Shown here piece after piece: positions 4,390 through 11,457 of a stretch of 12,949 nt of DNA. Position numbers and translations under genes: made by a program. The number at the start of each line of letters is the position of its first letter. Position 1 is the stretch's first letter. Source of the DNA: Brevibacillus sp. (lineage in GTDB: Bacteria; Bacillota; Bacilli; Brevibacillales; Brevibacillaceae); the NCBI GenBank assembly GCA_029240815.1, contig JARDZO010000196.1, positions 1-12,949 on the forward strand, given 5' to 3'. The notes beneath the pieces are model-generated. The model was given only the letters and a program-made list of their open reading frames with translations. It had not been told where the DNA came from and made no database searches.

Positions 4390-4994
4390 GATTTCAACTC
4401 CGTACGAATCACAGACAGCATCTTCTCTACTTGCCGTTCTGTCTCTTCTCTCGACGTGGAGTTGTCAATTAAGAAGTCCGCTTCCGTTTTCTTTTGATCG
4501 ATCGGGAACTGGGCGCGCAGCCGTTTTTGTGCCTGCTCCTCCTCCAGTTCATCCCGTTCTATCATCCGGGCGAGCTGCATATCCGGGGGTGCGTATACGA
4601 CCACGATCTTTTCCACCATGTACTGCAGCTTGCTCTCAAACAAGAGCGGGATGTCCATAAACACGATCTCAGCCCCGTTGGCTTCAGCCGCCTCTGCTTC
4701 TTCCCTCATGACACGACGTACCTCTGGATGGATGATCGCATTCAGCTTTTGGCGCTCGGCCTCATCGGAAAACACGACCTCTCCCAGCTTTTTGCGGTCG
4801 ATTTGTGCATCATTCAGTAAAATCTCCCGTCCAAAGTGGCGCACGATGGCTTCGTAAGCAGGCTTGCCCGGTTCCACGACCTCTCTGGCAATCTGATCAG
4901 CGTCAATGACAGGAATGCCCCGCTCGCGCAGCATACCTGTGACAGTGCTTTTTCCCGTAGCGATCCCGCCAGTCAATCCTAATATCATGCCCAT
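4386..4994 (-). CDS. coaE: Dephospho-CoA kinase
   Basis: The enzyme catalyses the last step of coenzyme A synthesis, ATP-dependent phosphorylation of the 3'-hydroxyl of dephospho-CoA. The 202-residue length is normal. The P-loop is GGIATGKS (9-16). DAD at 31-33 supplies the acidic residues of the active site, and IHPEV (88-92), DIPLLFE (114-120) and the lid region KRLRAQF (157-163) follow the family order. Two starts are possible. ATG 4994 has AGGAG six bases upstream; ATG 4988 has GGAGG six bases upstream and gives MILGLTGG, closer to homologues. The gene follows mutM after 23 bp and runs into the transglycosylase gene. Confidence 0.96.
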   Translation of the reverse strand: MGMILGLTGGIATGKSTVTGMLRERGIPVIDADQIAREVVEPGKPAYEAIVRHFGREILLNDAQIDRKKLGEVVFSDEAERQKLNAIIHPEVRRVMREEAEAAEANGAEIVFMDIPLLFESKLQYMVEKIVVVYAPPDMQLARMIERDELEEEQAQKRLRAQFPIDQKKTEADFLIDNSTSREETERQVEKMLSVIRTELKS

Positions 4995-5017
4995 CCTCCT
5001 CTCCTAGAAAATAGTCG

Positions 5018-5845
5018 TTACTTTTTCTGACAAACGGGACAAATATGGGTGCCCCTGCCCCCCACGACAAACCTGACAATCTCCGTCCCACAGTTGACAC
5101 AAGGCTCATCCTTACGCCCGTACACCATGAGGGATTGCTGGAACATCCCCATCTCTCCCTGCCCGTTGACGTACGACTTGATCGAGCTGCCGCCTTGGTC
5201 CACTGCTTCCGACAGCGTGGCAACGATACTCTCATGCAGGAGATCCACCTGTTTTTTGGTCAGCTTGCCCGCAGGCCGCTCAGGGTGAATCCCTGCTTTA
5301 AAAAGTGACTCGTCCACATAAATATTCCCCAGTCCAACAATACATTCCTGGTTCAGCAGCAGCGGCTTGATTTTTGTTGGACGATCTTTTAACAGCCGGC
5401 GCAGGACATCCGCGGTAAAGTTCTCATCCAGCGGCTCTACACCGAGCTTGGAAAGGGGGCCTGTCGTCGTTTCCATCCCCAGAGGGTATACGTCCATCGT
5501 TCCGAACTGACGAACGTCCCGATAGCGCAGCTCCGTCCCATCGGTAAAGTGGAAGATGACATGGGTATGTTTTTCCACCGGTTCCTCTGCCTCATACAGG
5601 CCGTACCTTCCTTCCATCCGCAAATGTGAAATGAGTACATCCTGATCCAGAAAAAATTGAATGAACTTCGCCCGACGTTTGATCGTGTGGATCGTCTGTC
5701 CCTTAAGCTGAGATTTGAACTCCTCCACGTCATCAGGCGTACGGATGATTCTCGGCAAGAGAACGCTCACTCGCTCGATCTGCTTGCCGACAACCAGTCC
5801 ACCCAGCGTACGGACTACCGTTTCTACCTCTGGCAATTCCGGCAT
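5018..5845 (-). CDS. mutM: Formamidopyrimidine-DNA glycosylase (Fpg/MutM)
   Basis: This bifunctional base-excision enzyme removes 8-oxoguanine and formamidopyrimidines and nicks the abasic site. The N-terminus is MPELPEVETV; after removal of Met, the proline is the catalytic nucleophile and the next Glu is the acid. K60 (RRAKFIQF) and the helix-two-turn-helix CIVGLGNIYVDE (168-179) are present. The C-terminal zinc finger uses C249, C252, C269 and C272, with the lesion-contacting R264 in GGRGTHIC. The 275-residue length is standard. A GAGGAGG stretch just before ATG 5845 acts as ribosome binding site. It lies 44 bp behind polA, so excision and gap filling are encoded in one operon. Confidence 0.97.
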   Translation of the reverse strand: MPELPEVETVVRTLGGLVVGKQIERVSVLLPRIIRTPDDVEEFKSQLKGQTIHTIKRRAKFIQFFLDQDVLISHLRMEGRYGLYEAEEPVEKHTHVIFHFTDGTELRYRDVRQFGTMDVYPLGMETTTGPLSKLGVEPLDENFTADVLRRLLKDRPTKIKPLLLNQECIVGLGNIYVDESLFKAGIHPERPAGKLTKKQVDLLHESIVATLSEAVDQGGSSIKSYVNGQGEMGMFQQSLMVYGRKDEPCVNCGTEIVRFVVGGRGTHICPVCQKK

Positions 5846-5889
5846 ATGCCTCCTCCTCTCGCTGTCAGTCTCTCACGCCATCGGAAAGC

Positions 5890-8535
5890 CTACTTGGCAT
5901 CATACCAACTGTGCCCAAAGCTCACATCTGCCTTGAGTGGAACATGAAGCTCCAATGCGCTTTCCATGACCTCGGGCACCAGTTTTTTCATCGTCTCCAG
6001 TTCCTCCTGCGGCACCTCGAAGACCAATTCATCGTGTACCTGCAGCAGCATGCGGCTCGCCAGACCCTTTTCTTGCAGGGCTTCCTGCATACGGATCATC
6101 GCAAGCTTGATCACGTCAGCAGCAGTCCCTTGGATCGGAGTATTCATCGCTGTCCGCTCTGCAAAGGAACGCAGATTAAAGTTGCTGCTCCGGATGTCAG
6201 GCAGATAGCGACGTCGGTTCAAGAGCGTCGTGACAAAGCCGTCCTGCTTGGCCTGCTTGACGATTTCCTCCATCCATTGTTTGACACCTGCAAAGACAGA
6301 GAAATAACGTTCGATAAAATCGCCCGCTTCTTTTCGGGTAATGTTCAAGTTCTGTGACAGTCCGTAGTCACTGATGCCGTACACGATTCCGAAGTTGACT
6401 GCCTTTGCCTGACGCCGCATCAAGGATGTAACCTCTTCCTCGCTTACACCGAAAACGTCCATCGCCGTCCGCGTGTGAATGTCCATGCCATTGCGGAAAG
6501 CGTCGATCAGGTTTTCATCGCCTGAGATGTGCGCCAAGATGCGCAGCTCGATCTGGGAATAGTCTGCTGCCAGCATGTACCAGCCATCCTCGGACGGGAT
6601 GAAGGCTTCGCGAATCTTGCGTCCCTCTTCCATTCGGATCGGAATATTTTGCAGGTTGGGCTCAGTACTGGACAGTCTCCCCGTCGCCGTCGTTGCCTGG
6701 TTGTACAGCGTGTGCACTTTGCTCGACTGGCTGTGAATTTCCTTGGTCAGTCCTTCGATATAGGTGGACCGCAGCTTGCCCAGCTGGCGGAAGGTCAGAA
6801 TCGCGTCGATAATCGGATGATACGGTGCCAGCTTTTCCAAGACATCGGCACTGGTAGATGGTCCGGTCTTGGTTTTTTTCAATACCGGCAGATCGAGCAC
6901 ATCAAACAAAATTTCGCCCAGTTGTTTCGGCGAATTGATATTAAAAGTCGTGCCAGCGAGCTCGTAAATCTGCTTGGTCAGCTCCTCCAGCTTGGTATCC
7001 AGCTCGGCTCCCATTTGAGCGAGTCGATCACGGTTTACCTTGATACCCTGCTTTTCCATGAGAGCGAGGACCATGCTGAGTGGTGCTTCGAGATCGTTCA
7101 ACAGCTCATTCATCTGGTTTTCAGTCAGCTGCTCGCGCAATACCGGTACGCACTGCCAGATCGCCGCCGCTTTGTGTGCCGCGTGTTCGCTGAGTACATC
7201 TATCTCTGGCAAAAGCCTCTTTGCCCCTTTTCCGTACACCTCTTCATCAGAGCGCACCCGTACCTCGGCGTACTGGGAAGCGATGGAGTCCAGCGTCGGG
7301 TTGCTTTCTGTCGCATTCAGCAAATAGGACGCCAGGTAAACGTCAAAGTTGATGCCTTTGATGTCCAGCTCATGCCATGCGAGTCCAACGGTGTCACGCT
7401 TGCCATCGAATGTCCATTTTTCCTGGGAGCCGTCTGCCAGCCACTGACAAAACGCCTTCCATTCCTTTGCCACATCCCATGGGACAAACAAATTTACATC
7501 GTCCGCCGACAATCCAAAACCAACGATTGGAGAATGGTGGTAGTTGTCTCCATCCATCTCCACGTAGACAGCCATTGGTGATGTCAGCTTGTCCGTGAAT
7601 TTCTCCACAGTTTCCTCAGAAATCACTTCATATTGAAAAGGAGCAGCATTTGCAGCTTGTCCGTCGTCTGGCGTATCTACCTTAATTTTGGACAGGAGCG
7701 ACTTGAATTCCATCTTTTTAAAGAACTCGCTCAAGGACACGCCGTCATAACCGGTATATCCGGTCTCTTGCACATCCAGCTCGACCGGCGCCTCTCTCAG
7801 AATTGTCGCCAGTTCCTTACTCATTTTGGCCTTGTCCACGTTCTCGCGGAGGTTTTCCTGCAGTTTTTTGCCGGATACGCGATCAATATTTTCGAGTACT
7901 TCTTCTACAGAACCGTACTCGTGCAACAGCTTCAGGGCCGTCTTCTCACCGACACCCGGTACGCCTGGAATATTGTCTGACGTATCACCCATTAACCCTT
8001 TGAGGTCTATTATTTGCAACGGCTTCAGACCGTACTTTTCCTGAATTTCCTGCGGGGTGTACAACTCGATTTCGCTGACGCCCTTGCGTGTCAACGCCAC
8101 TGAAACATGCTCCGATACGAGCTGAAGCATGTCCTTGTCACCCGTGATCACGGTCGTTTTCCAGTCCTGCTCATCTGCCGTTTTGGTCAAGGTACCGATG
8201 ATATCATCTGCCTCATAGCCTTCCAACTCAAAGCGTTTGATGGAGAAAGAATCCAACAGCTCGCGAATCAGCGGAAACTGCTCGGACAGCTCCGGCGGCG
8301 TTTTTGCACGCCCTCCTTTATAATCGGCATATTCACTATGGCGGAACACCACTTTGCCCGCATCAAACGCAACCATGATATGCGTAGGCTTCATTTCCTC
8401 CAAGACCTTTAACAGCATGGTCGTGAATCCCAACACAGCATTGGTGTGCAATCCTGCCGACGTGGACAGGAGCGGCAACGCATAAAACGCACGATTGGCG
8501 ATACTATTTCCGTCAATCAATACAAAATGGCTCAA
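5890..8535 (-). CDS. polA: DNA polymerase I
   Basis: The 881-residue protein fills gaps in repair and removes RNA primers. The 5' nuclease domain covers about 1-290 (VLIDGNSIANRAFYAL, VAFDAG, EADDIIG, ITGDKDMLQL, GDTSDNIPGVPGVGEKTA). The middle domain has VYVEMDGDNYHHSPIVG where proofreading enzymes have the D-x-E motif, so 3'-5' exonuclease is probably absent, as in Geobacillus Pol I. The polymerase domain has motif A D658 (DYSQIELRI), motif B R707 to Y719 (RRQAKAVNFGIVYG) and motif C with D835 in VHDE. The start is TTG at 8535, with AGAGGGG nine bases upstream. It is the first gene of its operon and is divergent from the deacetylase-like gene. No clear promoter was found. Confidence 0.97.
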   Translation of the reverse strand: MSHFVLIDGNSIANRAFYALPLLSTSAGLHTNAVLGFTTMLLKVLEEMKPTHIMVAFDAGKVVFRHSEYADYKGGRAKTPPELSEQFPLIRELLDSFSIKRFELEGYEADDIIGTLTKTADEQDWKTTVITGDKDMLQLVSEHVSVALTRKGVSEIELYTPQEIQEKYGLKPLQIIDLKGLMGDTSDNIPGVPGVGEKTALKLLHEYGSVEEVLENIDRVSGKKLQENLRENVDKAKMSKELATILREAPVELDVQETGYTGYDGVSLSEFFKKMEFKSLLSKIKVDTPDDGQAANAAPFQYEVISEETVEKFTDKLTSPMAVYVEMDGDNYHHSPIVGFGLSADDVNLFVPWDVAKEWKAFCQWLADGSQEKWTFDGKRDTVGLAWHELDIKGINFDVYLASYLLNATESNPTLDSIASQYAEVRVRSDEEVYGKGAKRLLPEIDVLSEHAAHKAAAIWQCVPVLREQLTENQMNELLNDLEAPLSMVLALMEKQGIKVNRDRLAQMGAELDTKLEELTKQIYELAGTTFNINSPKQLGEILFDVLDLPVLKKTKTGPSTSADVLEKLAPYHPIIDAILTFRQLGKLRSTYIEGLTKEIHSQSSKVHTLYNQATTATGRLSSTEPNLQNIPIRMEEGRKIREAFIPSEDGWYMLAADYSQIELRILAHISGDENLIDAFRNGMDIHTRTAMDVFGVSEEEVTSLMRRQAKAVNFGIVYGISDYGLSQNLNITRKEAGDFIERYFSVFAGVKQWMEEIVKQAKQDGFVTTLLNRRRYLPDIRSSNFNLRSFAERTAMNTPIQGTAADVIKLAMIRMQEALQEKGLASRMLLQVHDELVFEVPQEELETMKKLVPEVMESALELHVPLKADVSFGHSWYDAK

Positions 8536-8676
8536 GCAATCCGACCCCTCTCGTTACAAAACTACTATCTTTAATCGTAACATAGTGGGGGCATTGAAGC
8601 CAGTCTGTGGATATCGTCGGGCAAAGAAACAAACGCTAGAACAGACTAAGAAAAAATGAAAAAGGAAGGCGATCCC

Positions 8677-9495
8677 ATGTATTGGACGACACGGATAAAG
8701 TACATCCCCCTCTTCGCTGTGGCCATTCTCTTTCTTCTATGTACAAACTCGTTGGCAATTGCTACTGCTCCTCCTTCCCCAATCTCCCCGATCCAAGAGA
8801 CGGCGAATCCAAGAAAAAAGGTGATTGCCTTTGTCATTGACGATTTCGGGAATAACATGACAGGTACGGAGGAAATATTGGAGCTCCCTGTTCCGTTGAC
8901 TGTGGCTGTCATGCCCTTCATGTCCAGCACCAAACAGGATGCCGAGCTAGCCCATCATAAAGGACATGCGGTCTTCGTCCATATGCCTATGGAGCCGAAT
9001 AAAGGAAAAAAGTCGTGGTTGGGCCCCGGAGCTATCACCACGGATCTTTCTGATGAGGAAATTAAGCAGCGCATTCAAAAAGCGATCGACGATGTCCCAC
9101 ATGCTGTCGGGATGAATAACCATATGGGCTCAAAAATCACGGCAAATGAACATATCATGCGAATCATCATGGGAGTCGTCAAGGAGCGAGGACTCATCTA
9201 CCTAGACAGCAAAACCACAGACAAGAGCGTCGCGATCAAGCTGGCAGAAGAGATGGGTGTCCCGCATGCAGAAAACCAAATCTTCCTCGATGATGTCTAT
9301 TCGGTCCCACATATTACCCAGCAAATGGAGAGAATATACAAACACATTCGGACTCACCCTCAATGCATTTCGATTGGGCACGTCGGACCTCCAGGCAAGA
9401 AAACTGCCTCCGTTCTGCGCCAGTACATCCCGCGATTACAGAAGGAGGCCGAGTTTGTCACCGTTTCCCAATTAGTTCACCCATCGTTCCACTAG
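8677..9495 (+). CDS. Secreted divergent polysaccharide deacetylase-like protein (YibQ/DUF610 type)
   Basis: With the start chosen here the protein has 272 residues. AAAGGAAGG (8661-8669) lies seven bases before ATG 8677; the in-frame ATG at 8656 has no ribosome binding site. Residues 1-28 hold a signal peptide or anchor (IPLFAVAILFLLCTNSLAIA). The rest resembles the divergent polysaccharide deacetylase family (PF04748): VIDDFGNN with D55/D56, HMPMEP near 102-107, GMNNHMGS near 145-152 and LIYLDSKTT. These acidic and histidine residues match the metal site of NodB-like enzymes, but catalytic activity is not established for most of the family. Its 3' end overlaps the convergent amidase gene by 24 bp. 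A cell-envelope role is likely. Confidence 0.85.
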   Translation: MYWTTRIKYIPLFAVAILFLLCTNSLAIATAPPSPISPIQETANPRKKVIAFVIDDFGNNMTGTEEILELPVPLTVAVMPFMSSTKQDAELAHHKGHAVFVHMPMEPNKGKKSWLGPGAITTDLSDEEIKQRIQKAIDDVPHAVGMNNHMGSKITANEHIMRIIMGVVKERGLIYLDSKTTDKSVAIKLAEEMGVPHAENQIFLDDVYSVPHITQQMERIYKHIRTHPQCISIGHVGPPGKKTASVLRQYIPRLQKEAEFVTVSQLVHPSFH

Positions 9496-10203
9496 CATCT
9501 TCCAAAAGCTTTCTTCTGTCTTCGCCTCCATCTTCAAGTTACCGGTAAGAGTCGCATATTCGCTCACGGCTGTCTTGATGGCCTGAGCGATTTTTTCTTG
9601 TCCTTTGGGATCCGTCAGCATGTCTCTGTCCCTGGCGTTACTAATGAATCCCATTTCCACAATGATGGTCGGGCAATAGCTGTGCTTCAGCACGTAGTAT
9701 GTTCCCCCCTTTACTGGCTTGTCATGAGTTCCTGCCAGTCGGTTGAGGGAGTCCTGCACCAGTTGCGCGAGCATAAAGCTCTGTTCATTACTCTGATACA
9801 GGACAACGGGACCTCGACGACGCTTGTCCGAAGACCAGTTCACATGCAAGCTGAGCATCATCTGGGGAGTGAGTTCTTTTGCTAAATTTCTGCGCTGTGC
9901 GAGGTCGCGAATGTGGCGGGAACGCGAATTAAGCCAGCGATTCTCATCACTCAACGCGATGTCTTCTTGACGGTTGAGGGCAACACGGTAGCCTGTTTCT
10001 GTCAGTTGCTGATAGAGACGTTTGGCAATCTGCAGATTGATATCTTTTTCAAACATATTGCCGAATGACGTGCCCGAATCGACACCTCCATGTCCGACAT
10101 CGATGAGCATGTTGATCGGGGTAAACGGGATCGCCATGCTTTGAACGGGAAAACAGACTGTCCATACCATCAGGGTAGCGAATATAAGGATACGTTTTTT
10201 CAT
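9472..10203 (-). CDS. Secreted N-acetylmuramoyl-L-alanine amidase (Amidase_3, CwlD-like)
   Basis: The enzyme should cleave the amide bond between MurNAc and the stem peptide. Residues 1-24 are a signal peptide ending near SMA. The Amidase_3 domain has its zinc and catalytic residues in order: H38 (DVGHGG), E52 (FEKDIN), H120 (SLHVNW) and E183 (VEMGF). At 243 residues, with no wall-binding repeats, it resembles CwlD, which with a deacetylase makes muramic-delta-lactam in spore cortex. The identity with CwlD is inference; the cortex deacetylase PdaA is a different family from the convergent neighbour. The ribosome binding site (GGAAAT) is weak, and no sigma-E or sigma-G promoter could be defended. 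Confidence 0.88.
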   Translation of the reverse strand: MKKRILIFATLMVWTVCFPVQSMAIPFTPINMLIDVGHGGVDSGTSFGNMFEKDINLQIAKRLYQQLTETGYRVALNRQEDIALSDENRWLNSRSRHIRDLAQRRNLAKELTPQMMLSLHVNWSSDKRRRGPVVLYQSNEQSFMLAQLVQDSLNRLAGTHDKPVKGGTYYVLKHSYCPTIIVEMGFISNARDRDMLTDPKGQEKIAQAIKTAVSEYATLTGNLKMEAKTEESFWKMLVERWVN

Positions 10204-10260
10204 TCTTGTAGGATTTCCAGATCGAAAGTAAACCTTTCAGCCAACTGGGTAAGCATAACA

Positions 10261-10289
10261 TTGTGAATTTTTCAGCCTGACGTTACAAT
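10261..10289 (+). promoter_or_regulatory. Sigma-A promoter of the EamA-family gene
   Basis: TTGTGA (10261-10266), 17-base spacer, TACAAT (10284-10289). Transcription would start near 10296, giving a leader of about 35 bases. Confidence 0.65.
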
Positions 10290-10330
10290 AGAGAACATCG
10301 TGACTTCCCCCCATATAAGAAGGTGCACTC

Positions 10331-11275
10331 ATGGAAAAATCATTGGATAAACCGTTGTTCCCCCCGTATTTGGCATTGTTTCTGGGGGTTATCGCCGTCT
10401 CTACTTCGGCAATTTTTGTGAAACTGTCCGATGCTCCCGCTCCGATCATCGCGACTTACCGACTCTTGTTCTCGGTCATCCTGACGCTCCCGCTCTTAGC
10501 ATGGAACCGGGGTGCCCTGGCAGAAATCGGCAAGCTGACCAAGAAAGTATGGCTGCTTTGCATCTTGTCAGGCGTCTTTTTAGCCAGCCATTTCCTGCTC
10601 TGGTTTGAGTCTCTGAACTACACGTCTGTTGCCAGCTCGACCGTTCTGGTAACATTGCAGCCCCTTTTCGCCTTCATCGGAGGATACTTTTTTTTCGGGG
10701 AACGTGTACGTCTGCTCGCACTGACAGGTGGATTGCTTGCGATTGTGGGCAGCTTCGTCATTGGCTGGGGTGATTTTCGCGTAGGCGGCATGGCCCTATG
10801 GGGTGACTTCCTCGCTCTGCTCGGCGCGGTTACTGTGACGGGTTACTGGTTGGTGGGACAATACGTCCGACAGCACATGTCCTCTTTTGCCTACACCTTG
10901 GTTGTATACTCGGCAACAAGCGTCATTCTCATCGGATACGATCTAGTGCTGGGCTATTCGCTGGTAGGGTATCCGGCTGCGGACTGGGGATGGTTTTTCT
11001 GTCTCGCTCTGTTCCCGACTTTGCTCGGTCACTCCATCTTCAACTGGATCATCAAGTGGATCAATACGACGACAATTTCTATGGGTATCCTGGGAGAGCC
11101 CATTGGCACTGCAATATTAGCTTACTTTATTCTGGGTGAAGTCGTAACTTTGCCACAATGGATCGGCGGTCTGATTATTCTCGCTGGGATCTACCTGTTT
11201 ATTCGTTTCAATCAAGCCGCCAAAGGAGTGACAACCGTTGAACAACAATCAGCAGCCCCGGAAAAGCTTGCGTGA
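10331..11275 (+). CDS. EamA-family (drug/metabolite) transporter
   Basis: The 314-residue membrane protein has about ten hydrophobic helices arranged as two EamA repeats (about 15-150 and 160-295), as usual for DMT exporters. The repeat ends are marked by VLVTLQPLFAFIGGYFFFGERV and GILGEPIGTAILAYFILGEVV, the typical proline and GE-containing helices. Such proteins export small metabolites or amino acids; the substrate cannot be read from the sequence. AAGGTG lies six bases before ATG 10331. The C-terminal tail is hydrophilic, and its last 38 bases overlap the small gene at 11238. Confidence 0.92.
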   Translation: MEKSLDKPLFPPYLALFLGVIAVSTSAIFVKLSDAPAPIIATYRLLFSVILTLPLLAWNRGALAEIGKLTKKVWLLCILSGVFLASHFLLWFESLNYTSVASSTVLVTLQPLFAFIGGYFFFGERVRLLALTGGLLAIVGSFVIGWGDFRVGGMALWGDFLALLGAVTVTGYWLVGQYVRQHMSSFAYTLVVYSATSVILIGYDLVLGYSLVGYPAADWGWFFCLALFPTLLGHSIFNWIIKWINTTTISMGILGEPIGTAILAYFILGEVVTLPQWIGGLIILAGIYLFIRFNQAAKGVTTVEQQSAAPEKLA

Positions 11276-11381
11276 ATACGTAAAGGGCCTCAGTGTCTGG
11301 TCCAAGATTGGATGGACGATCTTGCTCGGCTACATCGTCGGCCGTATCGTCTACTGGATTGCCAAAGTCATTTCATCTTGA
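11238..11381 (+). CDS. Small single-helix membrane protein, function unknown
   Basis: A 47-codon frame starts at TTG 11238 and ends at TGA 11379-11381. AAAGGAG (11222-11228) lies nine bases upstream, inside the transporter gene. The N-terminal part is basic and polar (NNNQQPRKSLREYVKG). A hydrophobic helix follows at about residues 25-45 (GWTILLGYIVGRIVYW). It overlaps the transporter gene by 38 bp in another frame and ends nine bases before the shared terminator, so it is probably co-transcribed and translationally coupled. I know no family for it. Positive-inside topology would place the N-terminus in the cytoplasm. Confidence 0.7.
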   Translation: MNNNQQPRKSLREYVKGLSVWSKIGWTILLGYIVGRIVYWIAKVISS

Positions 11382-11389
11382 ATTGCATC

Positions 11390-11416
11390 AAGCCACTCCA
11401 TCAGAGTGGCTTTTTT
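11390..11416 (+). terminator. Terminator of the EamA gene and small-protein gene
   Basis: AAGCCACTC (11390-11398), loop CATCA, GAGTGGCTT (11404-11412), then TTTT. A strong plus-strand intrinsic terminator. Confidence 0.92.
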
Positions 11417-11423
11417 CCTGCGC

Positions 11424-11457
11424 AAAAAAACCAGCAAGCATTACGCTGCTGGTTTTT
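11424..11457 (-). terminator. Terminator of the MFS exporter gene
   Basis: AAAAACCAGCA (11426-11436) pairs with TGCTGGTTTTT (11447-11457). On the minus strand the stem is followed by TTTTTTT. The TAA stop codon (11441-11443) sits in the loop, so one arm encodes the last residues of the protein. It lies nine bp from the plus-strand terminator. Confidence 0.9.

Noticed and set aside
6529..7581. A 350-codon open frame on the plus strand
   Set aside because: It is antisense to polA, whose protein matches DNA polymerase I motifs throughout; no ribosome binding site and no domain-like sequence.
8656..8676. Earlier ATG for the deacetylase-like gene
   Set aside because: The bases before it have no ribosome binding site, while AAAGGAAGG is well spaced for ATG 8677.
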